Shown in pieces: positions 1-12,609 of a stretch of DNA of 64,000 nt (its first letter is position 1; the number at the start of each line of letters is the position of its first letter). Source of the DNA: Paragonimus westermani (lineage: Eukaryota > Platyhelminthes > Trematoda > Plagiorchiida > Troglotrematidae); assembly GCA_008508345.1 (NCBI GenBank), contig QNGE01003322.1, forward strand, positions 23,496 to 87,495, read 5' to 3'. The position numbers were made by a program, and so were the translations under genes. The notes beneath the pieces are model-generated. The model saw nothing but the letters and a program-made list of their open reading frames with translations. It did no database searches and was not told where the DNA came from.

Positions 1-2750
1 TGCTGCGAAGTGAGTTTTCTGAGTTAAAATTTCGCCCAATTTGTAATTCACCAGTTACCGATTTGACATTGGATATTTCACTACGTGATACTGATTAATA
101 GTTTAGCAGATTTATTAATTTGGAAGACAGTAAATTGTGAAAATGTGGGCTTCGATTGTGCTGGCATCCGTGACAAAAACAGTGTGCTGAGACATGGAAA
201 GTACTCTGCAGGTTGAGACACAAAGTCACACCGACAACTTCGATATTTCACGTTTAGATGGAGTTATTCACGTGAAACCTGCCAAATAATCTGCAGAATA
301 GGCTAATCTGGCAGAAATTTTTAAGGACACAATGTAGTCATTCCACTGGTCACGTAATTTAGTAGTAGGAACCTGAAAGTGTGTCAGATATGTATTAACT
401 GTTCCAAGCATAATGGCTATGTTGAATTTATGACTTCGCACCGAAGCTGAAAGGGACAAAATTGGGCTACTTTTCACTATATCACCCTACTGGAACAAGA
501 ATGGTTCATCCTATTGATTTGACTTCCTCTCTTTCGTTTAACTGACTTTGCAATTGTGCATCTGCTAACTTTGATCTGGGTCTTTGGAAGCACGTGACTG
601 GAACTACAGTTCCTTAGGTGAACCAAAGATTTCTTCAAAATTTTGTACACCGAACCTTCTAAAGTGCAAAACTGTGTGATAACCGGTGCACATTCAGTTT
701 TGAGCTTCACTTGTTGACCATGGAAAATATGTCCGTGAATGAATGTTTCCTACGACTTTTCTCTATCTATGTCACCAAATCCGCTTCGTTAGTCCCATTA
801 GTTTCCCCATGACGGTTGCTGACGTCAGTGTTCAACGGTTTGTACGCTTGACATCGAATCGTCACTTTGGATCTTGATAAACTGATAATCGGACTGTTAA
901 TAATCTGCTGTTGAATACTTCAAAATTGGTGATGACATTGTAGCTAGTCTGTGAACTACAACTACCAAGTAAGGACAGTCACGTTTGTCGTCACCACCTG
1001 CCCACGCTTATTCACAAGCCAGGGGCCCGATGAGCAGTGACACGTGGTTCTCAAGGCACAGTCATTATCACATACATCATCTGAATTCTTAGGCTAGCTT
1101 ACTGATAATCTGGCTGTTTTACTTAAACCTCATCGGTGAGCTACAGTATGCCCGCCGTTTTCTGCTCACGCAGCTTGACTGTTCACAGGTACGTTGTTCA
1201 GGTAAAATGACCGTATATGGCGAACGTTACTCTCTAATCGCTCTGTAGATGTAAATATCCACAGAAAAATTACATAAAGACGTTTCTTGTTAGCACAACA
1301 CGCTTATTCTAGGTACCGGATATACCGACATTTGAAGTGCAACTAATTGGAACAAACTTACGAGCTCTCTTCTCACGAAACTCTGCTCTAGAATTTTGGT
1401 AAGACAGTCCCCATGAAATGTATTTCGTTTTTCAAAAGTTCTCTTCAAGAAAGCGGCTAGTAAGAGACGATGTAGTCATTCTTCTTGAGTACTTATGTCA
1501 AGATTTTCTTTGAAATAGTACTCAGAATAATCGTGTTCAAGTTATATTACTGACAATTTATAGTAGCGTTTAGCTCACTCGTGTGTACGTTTTGCACACT
1601 TGAATACTTCTAAAAATCGACTCCAATGGGTCTCAATGGGGCGATCAGTTCAGTAAGTACATATGGCAAATCTGAATCGGAATTTTTCCGACGACGGACA
1701 ACGTTATGACGTGGTATATCGTTAAAAGTTATCACCCGGCGGAAAAACCTTTCTTAAATGTTCTGAACTTAGAAACGGAATCTTGTTTGTCAATCAACAG
1801 GACCAAGTTATTCAAATTTACAACTGTAATTTCATTCCAAACTGTTGCCGGATGCCTGATGTTATTGCATTTCCTATAAATACACAGTACCTGTTACTGA
1901 TAAACAGATTGAGAATGACGTAAAACTAGGAGCGATTTGTAACACTCTACGTTTCAATCACCTCAGTTGGCCTTCCTCAGTAGTGTTGTAATCCAAATTC
2001 GGCCGACGTCAGAAACTTTCGTACGCACTTTTCTCGGTGACATCTTTTAACAACTTGTGGCTGTCTCTAAGGGAGACTTGACACAGTCTTCATGTGTCAT
2101 GTATAAGGGGTAACTTTGTATGGACACACACGTGGTAGTTTACTTCTGTCAGGGTAAGTTATGTAATTAGTCACCTGCATAAGCAATGTGGAATTGTTGT
2201 AACCCATGACAGAATATTCCCAGTTATCTGCTTATTTGCATAGCACAATAGATGCAATATAGGTTTGTAAAAATTTGATTGACGTCTCAACTGAATCTAA
2301 TCTACCGCTGGTGATTAAAATACGTCGCAATCCTATGTGTCTATCGAGTGTTGGCTAAGCCGTTATCGTTGTCAGCTCTGAGTACCTAGGGTTGAAAGTT
2401 CATTGCGTTTGAGAGGCCGGTTTCTAGTTACATAGAATTTGACAAGTTCAGTGATAAGTGCTATTCCAGTTAAACATCTCGGGGACTGTAAAGTGTACGC
2501 AAGAATTTTGAATTCGTTGACAGCCAAAGAAACTCTTGTTCTATTTCGTGCGACAGATTGTTGATAAGTATTATCAAAAGTTTGAAATTTACACGCATTT
2601 GTGATGCGAAAGGGAAGAAAAACCAAGTCACGCGTACAGGCGGGTAAACCCTTCAACAGTAATTTGAAGTTTAATGATAATAATTGGCTGTCTTCCTGGC
2701 TATCTTTTGTACCTAACTTGTCACCCGTGTATACTTTTACACTCATCTAG
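1..2750. other. unassigned AT-rich sequence
   Basis: No recognisable gene or element. Minus-strand open frames at 268-710 and 2372-2746 (the latter 124 codons) match no family I know. A good acceptor-like tract lies on the minus strand near 460 (pyrimidines followed by CAG), which could begin a small exon, but no second splice site or homology supports it. Most likely intergenic or intronic. Confidence 0.5.
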
Positions 2751-2951
2751 GCTCACAAGTTGAATCCCCGAAAATCAAACATAACTTTACCCTGGCTTGA
2801 CCTCGCCAGTTTTACCGACGCTTGCCTCGACTGGAGTGGGAACTCCAGTCCAGATTCTCATGACGACATACTATCGACGACTCCGTCTGGACATTCAGCC
2901 ACGTCCTCTTGTGATCAGTACACAAGCCGTCCAGTTATCGCCAAGTCTCCG
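2751..2951 (+). CDS. candidate internal exon, unknown product
   Basis: An open frame of about 67 codons, less AT-rich than its flanks, is bounded by a pyrimidine-containing acceptor ending in CTAG at 2749-2750 and a donor-like GTAAAT at 2952. The frame is open from the first base (phase 0) and ends two bases into a codon. The peptide starts AHKLNPRKSN and is rich in Ser, Thr and Asp, with no recognised domain. It could be a disordered linker exon of a host gene. Read past the donor, the frame meets TAA at once and then reopens for 61 codons (2955-3140), so a degenerate repeat is also possible. The call rests on composition and splice context only. Confidence 0.3.
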
Positions 2952-3326
2952 TAAATGCCATTAGGAGTGCCAAAATCAGAACTTTTAAATCAGGTTGAGG
3001 TCACAAATTCACTAGATTTGCAGGTCGACTTTAGTACTGCTGGCAGGTGGACTGGGTTGAAAGGATCTTATCAGACAAGTCTGAAACCTGCAATCAGTAA
3101 TACGTGGTTTCAAATTTGTGTCCGTGGGGTTTGTTCTTAGTACAAATTAACCGAAACCCTACATGTACGAATAAACTTGTAGAGAGACTTTAGCATTGCA
3201 ACGGATATGGAGTGTCTAGGAACTGACACTACTCGGAGTACGTCTGGGCAGGAGTTGTTAAAATCCCAAAAACGTTTCCTGTGAAAAACGGGTAGAAAAG
3301 CAGAGTTTCAAGCCAGACATTGCTCG

Positions 3327-3455
3327 CATTTGATTGCAGCTTTAACAGTCTGGTAGACTTTCCAGCCAGCTTGTTTCGAAAAGAAGCACTAGACTCGAGT
3401 TTTGCTCTCCTTAGAACTCGTTCGTACTGCATATCTTTGCCACAGTTGGGATCAC
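3327..3455 (+). repeat. dispersed repeat, copy A (left arm of inverted repeat)
   Basis: Copy A carries the core TTCCAGCCAGCTTGTTTCGA followed by a GACTCGAG block and CTTTGCCA. The same blocks occur in the same order on the opposite strand at 3711-3831 (copy B), so the two form an inverted repeat about 125 bases per arm around a 255-base spacer. The copies differ by many substitutions and a few indels, so they are old. I do not recognise the family. In this orientation one frame is open across the arm, with a peptide containing DFPASLFRK. Confidence 0.6.
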
Positions 3456-3710
3456 CAGTAATTCAAAAATATCGATCACCAGGCTTAAGAAAGGTAGAGA
3501 TTTCGATCCGTCAAGGATGTCTTAATCGTATGGTTATTGACTGGAATCGACAGGACAAATACTCCGTCTGCTATCGAGGTGACCGGACGACATGATCGTT
3601 GCTCACAAACAAAACTGGATAAACATTCAAGCATGATAGTTCGGTCATGCTCAGTGTGAGGTCACTGGCGCAGTGTTCAACACGGTTGCGAGGTTAGACG
3701 CTTGATCCAG

Positions 3711-3831
3711 GCCATGGCAAAGACATGAACTACGGACCAGCCGTAATGATAGTGAAACTCGAGTCTAGTGATTCTTTTTGAAAGAGGCTGGCTGGTAGGT
3801 CTATCTGAACGCGAAGGCTGCAATCAGATGA
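3711..3831 (-). repeat. dispersed repeat, copy B (right arm of inverted repeat)
   Basis: This is the reverse-complement partner of 3327-3455. Read on the minus strand it has CTGATTGCAGCCTTCGCG, then CCAGCCAGCCTCTTTC, then CTAGACTCGAG, then CTTTGCCA. It is closer to the third copy at 33041-33100 than to copy A. Weak similarity to that third copy continues up to about 50 bases outside the arm (3832-3880). Confidence 0.6.
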
Positions 3832-3859
3832 GTGACCTTCAACTGTGAAATAATAAACC

Positions 3860-6800
3860 CTCGATCGTTTATCATGAAGACAGATGTCAAAGTTGGGAAC
3901 ATGTAATTGAACAGCAGAACTTCACCGTTACATATTAGGTAAGCACTTGAAGGAGTACACCTCGATAATATGGTTGACTTGAAGTAGGTAAGGAACGTGA
4001 CTATTCCAATTAACTAGTATCCATTCTAGTATTTGGACACGAAGGTTTCTAACACATTCGGAAGTCAAACGAATCATCTTTAACTAAGTGAGCCAGCGTC
4101 ACGCAACGGTAATCACCGTGATCCTCTTGGGACATTTAATGGACGGCTAAATTTAATACGGACGAAATGTGACTTGTGATTTATTATCGGGGTTAATTCA
4201 GAAGTAAAGAGGACGGGTTTACACAGATTTTCAGACTGGATAGGAGAACAGAGACACTATAACATCAGGTTTTACAAACAGATGCTCGTAATGAGGATTA
4301 CTGGAAGATGCAGAAACATGTTTAAAAGTGTCCGAACAGACAGAAGAAATTATGTTGTTAATTGATTTAGCCGTAAAATCCTTGTACATAGTAAAATAAA
4401 GGAACACAATGAAATCAAGAAATTGTTTCCAGGGAGTGTCATCACAACCTGACAAGTGTTTTAGGGATTCGTAAAATCCCCAGCGTTGCAGCAAGTACTC
4501 TAACAGAAATGTATCAGCTAACCGCATAATGGCTGGAAACTAGTTGAGGGGTAAAATAGAGAGATATGAGACCCACATAAAAGAAACACCCTCAGTCTGA
4601 CTGGTACGGTCACGTATCGGTTATGCATGACTAGGATTCTCTGAGTCAACTGGGTTACAAAGTGCGCCGGCGCGAGCTCACAAAAAATGTTGGTATCCCA
4701 GGGCGAGGTACCATTTTCCACCTCCTGTCACAGTACTCCGTTGCAATTCGCTTATTGTGGACCACGTTAGCATATATAAAAGTAATATAGGAACACGAAG
4801 ATGTTATTGTGAGAGCTTACATCAAGAGGAGATCAAATCACGTTTTTTTGACGACAATGACTGATTATGCGATCACTTACTTCAGTACAATTCGCCATTG
4901 AGCCATTATTCGGTAACATCAAAACAATCTATACTTACCGTGCACACCACGTGTGTCACGTAAGTATAAGGCTTCCCATTTGTTTTGAAGTTCACTGATC
5001 ATACACTCCTGGTTAAACAGCATGGCCAGCATAGGTCCCAACGCCAAACACACACTGAGCAGATGTGCAAAATGAACACCCTATGCGAAACGAGCTAGGC
5101 GACTCAATTTGGATCGCACAACCGGCTCCGAACTTACTTAAGAAGACTTGTGCTCGCAGTTCGGCTCTATTCACAGTAAGTCATTTTGCTTCTGAGCATC
5201 CATCGCCCAGGTGTTTTTAAATGTGTACCGCTTGATCTCCCATTATACGATCGTCACGTATGCTGTCCGTGTCTGACACTTCGCCAAATGACTGTCTGAA
5301 GCACAGTCTGTAGCACAGCACACAGGTGGAACTGTAGCAGGCAATAAGACCAGTAAAAATTTGTTATGGAAAAGACAGTGCTTTCATTGTGGGAAGATCT
5401 CAATTCCCGTCCAGGATTCAATCGGTTCAGACGAATATAATCACTGTGATTGTCACCCTGAAATATAAAGGCTTTTTGTGTGGACAGTGTTAGTAATAAA
5501 TGCTCTTATGGGTTTTTTGAGTCAGACCATTGACCGTGTGACCTAGATCGGTGAACACACTATGCCCCGTGAAACAGAAAAACTTACGCCTAGGTCGAAA
5601 CAACAACAACAACAACAAATGGTATTTCAGGAATGTCGATGCCACTATCAAACTGACCAACCGAATGCTTTCACTTACAAAATCATCCGCCTAACTTCGT
5701 ATAGCAAGGTTGTGATCAATCACATCAGTCAAAACAACGGAGGATACGTGTTGTGTGGTGTTGACACTTCGATTTACTCTGATCAGTCGTAAGGTCATAC
5801 CGGCCAATTAAATAGAAACCTCACACAACGATAACAAGTGAACTAACCAACCAAATAGTCTCGGTTTTGCGTGCATCAACAATGATTAGCAATCGGATAG
5901 ACCAAAGTGCTAACACCGTGTATAGTCTTTCCTATGTGTTGACTAAATGGATCGAGGGTACTCAGTGATTTACACTAACGAGTTTACCTCTTAAATTACA
6001 GTCAATCGATGTTGATCGAAATGCCAAGCTTCATGTCGTCAGATTCAGTCAGACGAACTGGCTATTGAAGGAATGAACACTTACTCAACCGGCACATAAT
6101 TCGTCGTCACAGAGGAGTAGATAACGGCACCAACCACAAACTCTTTCACTCATGTTAGGTGAGTGGATACTCAGTCTGTGCACATCTGAACTTTCAGCTA
6201 GGTACAAGCAAGATCCGTGCTCTTTTCCTGAGAAGACAAAGCCAGTTAACCGATGAAGATTACTTCTATTGATTTTTTGACCAACAGTGCACAGTGCTGG
6301 TGGTTGACTCGACCCGGATGATTGTAACTACCTTGAATTAATTTGAGGATAGTTGTCGGTTAAGTTAACCAGATGATCATAGATCATTACGGAACCCTGG
6401 CTGGAATGGAGGTGTGTAAAATGATACATTCGCATACGGACATTCCTTTAACATAACACACAAATATCTGCAGGTGTGGTTTAGGTCAACCAGCAGGTTG
6501 TTGATAATTACAAACAGCTGGCTACATTGAATTCGCGTAATCGGACATATCCATGCAGGGCAGTTCTCTTAACTTATCAGGTACTAATGCACCCATCTAA
6601 AGCGTATGTGCCTATCTTCGATAGTTCTTAAAACCATTTGAATCCAGTTATATTGGTTAGTTTGAACAAGCCAGAAATGTGAAAGCAACCAACCACGTGT
6701 GCGTTCTGAATCCACCTACAATATTCAACTGCGCCGTCAATTAGGTATTGACACAAATCATCCAAGCAAATAAAACTGGTTAGAATTTGAAAATTTCAAT

Positions 6801-7690
6801 ATTCAAATTTGCTTACATTTGATGTGTACAATCTCAGGTAGTTGGTGCTTCTACTAATCAGAAAAGGCTTACGCCGTTCAGTAAAAGTAAACAATTATTT
6901 CTGAGGAAGTTGGACAAAATCTCAGAAGTTTAACTCGTTTTCTCCATAGAGTGGTCATCCCGCACCTTGTAGTAAATTTAATTATAGAGCAACTCACACA
7001 CGATTTGTTTCGGAAGGATTGATGATATACAAACACTTGACTGAGTTTTTAAACCCATCACTCTGGTGGATTCGTTATTGAACAAGTTAGTTATCTAGGT
7101 TCCTAAGATGTTTAATCCAATATAACCCGCTTTAAAATTTGTCCCATATTGAAATAGACGATTGGAATAGTTTGAAATTTGCATGATAAGAGTTTTGTTT
7201 GTAACCCAGCTACTTGCATTCTGTGTGAGCCCACGGATAGTAAGTGGGTCGGTTCGGTAAAATGGACAATCTCAAGATTCTGGGAGAAATTAAAAACCAC
7301 ACTGTAATGTGAGGAACTTTCAACAGAACTAATCGTAATAAGAAGATCTCAGTTCGGATGTAATTCGAACCGACTCTGAAGATCACTCCTGAACAACAGA
7401 CGAAATTCATGTAAGCTTAATCTGCATGCAGAGGATGTCAAGTGCTGACCGGGCACTCGGATTATCTGAGAACAAATATTTAAATTAGCATGATATACGG
7501 TGGCAAATTGTACACAGAGACCAAAAGATAACATAAGCTCTGTTAAAAGTTGGAGGTTGTTTTTTAAACGGCTGGAGCAACATCACCTTTCAATGTCATA
7601 TGGTTACGCAGAACCTGCAGGCGGTAACACCTACATTCAGTATAAATTTACTCGTCGAAACATTCAAAATATCACTCGACAATTACATTG
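3860..7690. other. unassigned AT-rich sequence
   Basis: No gene or element recognised. It contains a (CAA)6 microsatellite at 5601-5618, which gives a six-glutamine run in a plus-strand frame at 5562-5792. That frame is followed by a donor-like GTAAGG but has no convincing acceptor or homology. A short AT-rich imperfect hairpin lies near 6785-6810. Confidence 0.45.
5601..5618. repeat. (CAA)6 microsatellite
   Basis: Six perfect CAA units are read directly from the sequence. In the plus-strand frame 5562-5792 they encode a glutamine run. Confidence 0.9.
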
Positions 7691-7972
7691 CTTTTTTTTC
7701 ACAGAAACCGCCTCTTTGAAATCTTACACCATGATTTTCAACTCGAAATCACAAAATTCAGGCTACTAACTTAGAAAGGTGTGTGATGATTGTTTCAAAG
7801 CAGGTGTGGATGCAAACTATGGCCGAATCTCACAACTGGCTAATTGGGACAAATGACTCAATTCCGCATCGTAAGTTTATCCAGTTACTGACTGAAAAGT
7901 CAATGAAGAAATTTCCAAACATTGTTAAAAGAAACTTATAGCCAGCAAAAAGATTCACATGAAATTTAACTT

Positions 7973-8158
7973 TTAAAGTGCTTCCAAGTAAGAGTTGAAC
8001 ACTTCGTTTTCCATTGCGAGCGCGAACAAGGAAAACGGCGGGCTGATACTGCTACATTTGTGTCCGTACAAACGTCGCCCCAATTTTTGCATTCTTAAAT
8101 CATCATCCCCAGCAAATGGAATAGGAATCAAAGCTGAATTATCTGTACTGACCATCAA
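7973..8158 (-). CDS. candidate terminal exon, unknown product
   Basis: A minus-strand frame of about 60 codons ends in TAA at 7973. The peptide has a balanced, coding-like composition (segments DNSALIPIPFAGDDDLRMQK and YGHKCSSISP, ending NSYLEAL). A weak acceptor (GTACAG) lies just inside the 5' end. No domain is recognised and no polyadenylation signal is evident nearby. The plus strand is also open over the same bases, which weakens the call. Confidence 0.22.
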   Translation of the reverse strand: MMVSTDNSALIPIPFAGDDDLRMQKLGRRLYGHKCSSISPPFSLFALAMENEVFNSYLEAL

Positions 8159-8626
8159 TGTTACTATCGTTGTAAGTACAACCCTATAACTAGTTGTTCC
8201 TGAACATGCAATGCTAGTTTTTATTCTCAGTTCCTTCAGTGATCAGCGCTCAACTGGAATGTGTTGAAAACAGGTCAACTTAATGTTGCATCGATTGAAT
8301 ACGACTTGGGGAGAAGGACGCTGCTTCCTGTTATTGTGTACAGTCACTTCATCGGATGCACATGTTTACTGTCGCTTGACACAACTCGGAGTATGGCAAG
8401 TGACTCTCGTTCCCAAATAACGTTCAGTTTTGCATAGATAGACTACTCGGCATCCCCACCAACATTAGTGGATACTATCAGATTTGGCTGAATCGGAGGT
8501 TAGCTGCTTCGCATTAAGTTACGATAACGGAAGATTGGAAAGAACGTTCTTATAAATTCTGGCGAGGGATTGAACAAAATGAAACTGAATCAGCTGGCTT
8601 TTCGTGCGTTGTTTAGAGAATACGGC

Positions 8627-8635
8627 GGGGGGGGG
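8627..8635. repeat. G9 homopolymer
   Basis: A run of nine G, preceded by GGC and followed by AGG, stands out in AT-rich surroundings. It makes the minus-strand frame through it encode a proline run. Confidence 0.85.
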
Positions 8636-10434
8636 AGGTGCAAATATTTTGGAGATGTTACCTAACCAAAGTTTGATAGTGCGACCGTTTACATTTCGCG
8701 ATAAACGGTTTAGAGCAGCCACCAAGCACTAATGTGGTCTCCAATGTAATCAACCCTTTCTGACTCGTATCCTGAGTACAGATGCCTCTGGGTTAATCCC
8801 ACAACGTAAGCACTAAATTTTGCTCAGATAGTCGTGCACGGAGCTTTTAAAGTGTTGATTCTTTCCGACCAAAGGCTATCAACGTAGACTGTCGATTACA
8901 GCCCTTTGGCTAATTCCTTCTGTGCGCTTCAAACATCGTTTGCTCCTCAGTCTTCAAAGTGGACTATTTAGTTTGATGTGATAGACTTCGTGAACGCTGC
9001 TGGATGGTTCTGACGAGAAAAATGCCATCAGTTTACTAGGTACGAGAAACCAGCGTGCAAACTGTTTCACAACGTTTGCTACAAAAAATGTCCACTTCCT
9101 GTGCGTTGCTCATGACTACTCCATCGATTAATCGATAACCTTATCCTTAAAAAAGGAGCTAGTGTTTCCGATTCACAATAATAATGGTTGATTCGGTTCG
9201 CTTTCTGGGATCCCTAGTTCTACTTGGTGGCAAAATTGAATGCATTCGTTCAGAAGCACGGTTGCGAACGGCGATTGGATGACTAAGTTATAATTTTCCC
9301 GAGTGTTCTGTATTTCCATCAAGCTGGTATCTTCAAACTATCCCTCGAACAGAACTGACAGATTCACAATCGGTTGGGATTCTGAGGGTCGGCAAGACAA
9401 AATGTAAATCGACAGAAGAGGATGAAGGGCAGCGTCTGTATTATGAAGCTTCACGAGTTCGTACAACTATGTATCTTAGGTTCGAATGGTCTTAAGAGAC
9501 ACAGCATACACAAACTTCTGTTTAAGTACAGCCTGTAGTTTCCTGTTTATAATCTTCTCAACGTCCAACGGATTATCGCAATTTTGCCCTTTTTGAACGT
9601 TTTAATAGAAAAATCGTTAGCCACACTCAGACGGACGTGTGGAGATGGCTAACAACACATTTTATTTGGTGGGCACCCGATAAACAGTTCTGTTATAATT
9701 CTACAAAAATACCTGGAGGGCTTACGCGGGTCTATCACTGAATAGCGGACCAGAACGGATGTGACACGCTAGCCATGAATTTGACCAATCTGACAGCCAG
9801 CCAACTGAAAACCACAAACTTTCTGATCCGATTTGTTCAGATTTCTGGCGGCCAAAAACGACAAGCACATTTAAACAGATTGTTTGGTAAAAATATATTG
9901 GGCGTCTCCGGTAGTGTGGACATGGCAACAAAGATATTTTCACAGAAGATGGGATTAAAAATACCTTACCCCTGAATCCATCAATTTCGACTGCGATCCC
10001 TGTAGGTGAAAATGTTCTGCAGACACCAGACCGCTTACATGACCTTTGTACTCTGCCGGTACCTTCGTTGTGCTTGTATAAGGCTCAAATATTGTGCATC
10101 TGTTGAATGTCTTGTTGGATTTTCTGTCTGGTATCAGCTTTTTCTAATCCTGTTTTAGCCTGTGGCCATTTATTTTGGGATTCTGATCATCACAAAGTTA
10201 CAATTTCTTGTTCACTCTATCGGTGGCCGCTACCGACACCTGTTTGTTTGCTTCACATGGAATAAGTACCCATGCATATTGTGACAACTTTTCATCGTGT
10301 ATTTCCAGGCGGGGATGTTTACGATGGAAAAGACCAGCCGATGCATCTACATAGTATGTGGATATACACATACCGATAGGCTTTTGAGCTCGACAAGTTC
10401 ATCTTGAACTTTAAACCGACAGAAACAATGGGTA

Positions 10435-10454
10435 AGGAGATTAAAGGAGATTAA
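10435..10454. repeat. 10-bp tandem duplication
   Basis: The unit AGGAGATTAA occurs twice head to tail with no mismatch. Confidence 0.85.
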
Positions 10455-10682
10455 AGCAATCTGGCTGTGTTCAACGTCTTGTAATCTATCTTGAAGGTTG
10501 TCGGAAGGTTCCCTACTTGTTGGATAGCGAATGACTAAAAACTATGTGAAATCATTACTGAGACATGATGATGGCATAAAATCCATACAACCGAAGTTGT
10601 GATTGTGTTATGAGGCAGCTAAACTGAGAAACACCTCCACATTACAGCAATAAAACCGCTTCTTGCGAATCAACAATTATCT

Positions 10683-10698
10683 ACCTAACGCGTTAGGT
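10683..10698. repeat. perfect 16-bp palindrome
   Basis: ACCTAACGCGTTAGGT equals its own reverse complement, and the symmetry stops at the next base on each side. It contains two CpG dinucleotides and an MluI-type ACGCGT core. It could be a symmetric protein-binding site or chance. No nearby gene gives it context. Confidence 0.85.
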
Positions 10699-11132
10699 GA
10701 ATTTCCCTGAGATCGACAGAGTGGTGCCCCTACGGCGCACAACCTTCATCGAAGGCTGTGTAGTATAGAAGGGATTATCTCCGGATATTGAACGAGAACG
10801 CACAAAAAATATTTAATGTAAATTAGGGTTTAATGGCAGTCCTTTAACTGCCAAAGCATTTGGATTGTTTTTCAATTTAATTTGCGTCCAGTTCTATACA
10901 CATCTTATGTACTCAGTGAATAATGTGGCGTATTTGTTGATGAGAATTGGAAGCCCACTGAAGGCTGCTTGATTGCTCATGATACTTGCAATCATCTGCT
11001 AAGAAATCCTTTTATGTGACACCCAAGATAATGCATAAACGTGTGTTTCGAGTGCCATTATGTCTCTTTTGAATCAGCCAGGTGCCACATTCCGATGGTC
11101 GATGAGAAGCCGACTGAAGTTGATAACGTGAA

Positions 11133-11414
11133 TTGACCGGGCAGGAGGAGAACACTTCTGTTATAATGTGGAACGACCGAGCGGATGCAATTGAGCTGGA
11201 ACGATCCCTACCACGCAATGATATTGTACGCGTTGTTTTATCTCGGACAACCGATCCCCAATCCGACTATAAAGGAAAAACACTGGTCTCCAGAAATAGA
11301 GCTTTCACTGTCTCCGTCCGAAGACAAATTACAAGAATGAAGCCCTTGCGTTGTGATAGCTCGTCAAGCGACCTGGAGAATAATGTTCAATGTTCAATAT
11401 TCAATGTTCAGTGA
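11133..11414 (+). CDS. candidate coding ORF or exon, unknown product
   Basis: A 93-codon plus-strand frame starts at a GTG or TTG-like codon, with two in-frame stops shortly upstream, so an exon beginning at one of the AGs near 11146 is more likely than a true start. The peptide looks coding (segments IMWNDRADAIELER and RTTDPQSDYKGKTLVSRNRA, many charged and Ser residues) but matches no family I recognise. Its last codons run into the 7-bp tandem array at 11382-11437. No clear donor site was found. Confidence 0.25.
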   Translation: MTGQEENTSVIMWNDRADAIELERSLPRNDIVRVVLSRTTDPQSDYKGKTLVSRNRAFTVSVRRQITRMKPLRCDSSSSDLENNVQCSIFNVQ

Positions 11415-11437
11415 TCAGTGTTCATTGATCAATGTTC
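11382..11437. repeat. tandem array of eight 7-bp units
   Basis: Eight consecutive heptamers of consensus AATGTTC are visible, in order: AATGTTC, AATGTTC, AATATTC, AATGTTC, AGTGATC, AGTGTTC, ATTGATC, AATGTTC. They are followed by AATAAAAACC. Phase is kept without indels. Confidence 0.9.
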
Positions 11438-12257
11438 AATAAAAACCGTCCTGGGTCGATAACAAGCGTAAATCGACGCCAGAAATGAAAAAATGAAGGT
11501 GTATTAGAGGAATTCGAACTTACAAAAGTCGTATATGTTCATTGCCGGTTAAGTGGACAGTTTTTGGGGGTAGGTAACAAGTTCTGTACAGAGAAGCCAG
11601 CTGTGAAACATGGAATCCCGTGTATCAAATGAGCAGTAATGAGAAAGCAAAAACACCAAGTTCAGCTAAGGACTAACGGCTGTGAATCGGTTTTCGTACA
11701 GATAGAAGCAAATTTTTCAACAGTGAATTGATACACAACGTACTATTCTCTCGGTACACTATAGCACTTGTACCGATGAGATCAAGTTGAATTGCAGACA
11801 TCCTTCTGTTAGGAAAGCATTCATGATTATGAACAATTCCACATGGACATGTTAGTTGCTTAAATTTTAATGTTGCTCTAAGGCCCATGCTTCAGCGTGT
11901 CACGTAAGGTCTTGCGCAACTGTTTCGCAATGTAAACACTTCACTTTTTCTAAAATTATTCGGCGATGTCTTTTTCATAATATTGTAACTAACTGGTGGG
12001 AAGAACTGGAATATAGCAGGGTGATGCTCAAAGTAATCGATGTCGCCGTGTTTGAGCACCATCCTCGAAAATCACAGGTGAGTTAGACACGGATAATAAT
12101 TGGCAAGCACTGCGTTTGATTAAGTGTGATCGAACTGGTACCGGCTATTCTCGAATCTCGAGAGAAAGCGCAAACAAACGCACGTTTTGTACCAAATGTT
12201 TACACAAAGTCATTGACTATATACGAGTAGAAGTGGATTAAGAGACGCGTTTATGGA

Positions 12258-12281
12258 GTATATATTGGTGTATATATTGGT
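12258..12281. repeat. 12-bp tandem duplication
   Basis: GTATATATTGGT occurs twice in direct tandem with no mismatch. Confidence 0.85.
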
Positions 12282-12609
12282 GTTTCTGAGTAGAGTAAAA
12301 TACCCATTTCAGGTAGTAAATTGGAGCAGTGGAGTCAGAAACATTTCTTATACACCGTGTCTCTCTCGAGCAAATTTTGTTGCATCTCATCAGGTACATA
12401 CTGCAGTACGAGATTTTATGTTGCTTAGTTGTATGGAGGTTGTGAAACCAAACAACGAAATCGACAGACACAGTTTAATGCACATCAGTTACAAGGAGAG
12501 GTTTTGTTCCCTAGCATCCGAAAAGCATTGTCCTGTCTAAACTGGGATCGGCATGTGAGCAAGTACCCAGCGTTCGGTGACCCCTGTGCCTTGCTACCTG
12601 TCGCATTCT

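Larger units (their letters stand above)
8190..11130. other. unassigned sequence
   Basis: Nothing recognisable is coded here. It contains a run of nine G at 8627-8635, a 10-bp direct duplication at 10435-10454 and a perfect palindrome at 10683-10698. Confidence 0.45.

Noticed and set aside
5562..5792. Poly-glutamine protein gene
   Set aside because: The glutamine run comes from a (CAA)6 microsatellite. The frame has a donor-like end but no convincing acceptor or homology.
7360..7400. tRNA T-loop (GGTTCGAATTA on the minus strand)
   Set aside because: No pairing T-stem, no box A at the right distance and no cloverleaf. Similar TTCGA-containing strings at 9481, 16550, 24426 and 36223 failed in the same way.
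7690..7770. Exon after the strong acceptor CTTTTTTTTCACAG at 7704
   Set aside because: All three frames after the acceptor close within about 23 codons and no partner exon was found. A last coding exon is possible but unsupported.
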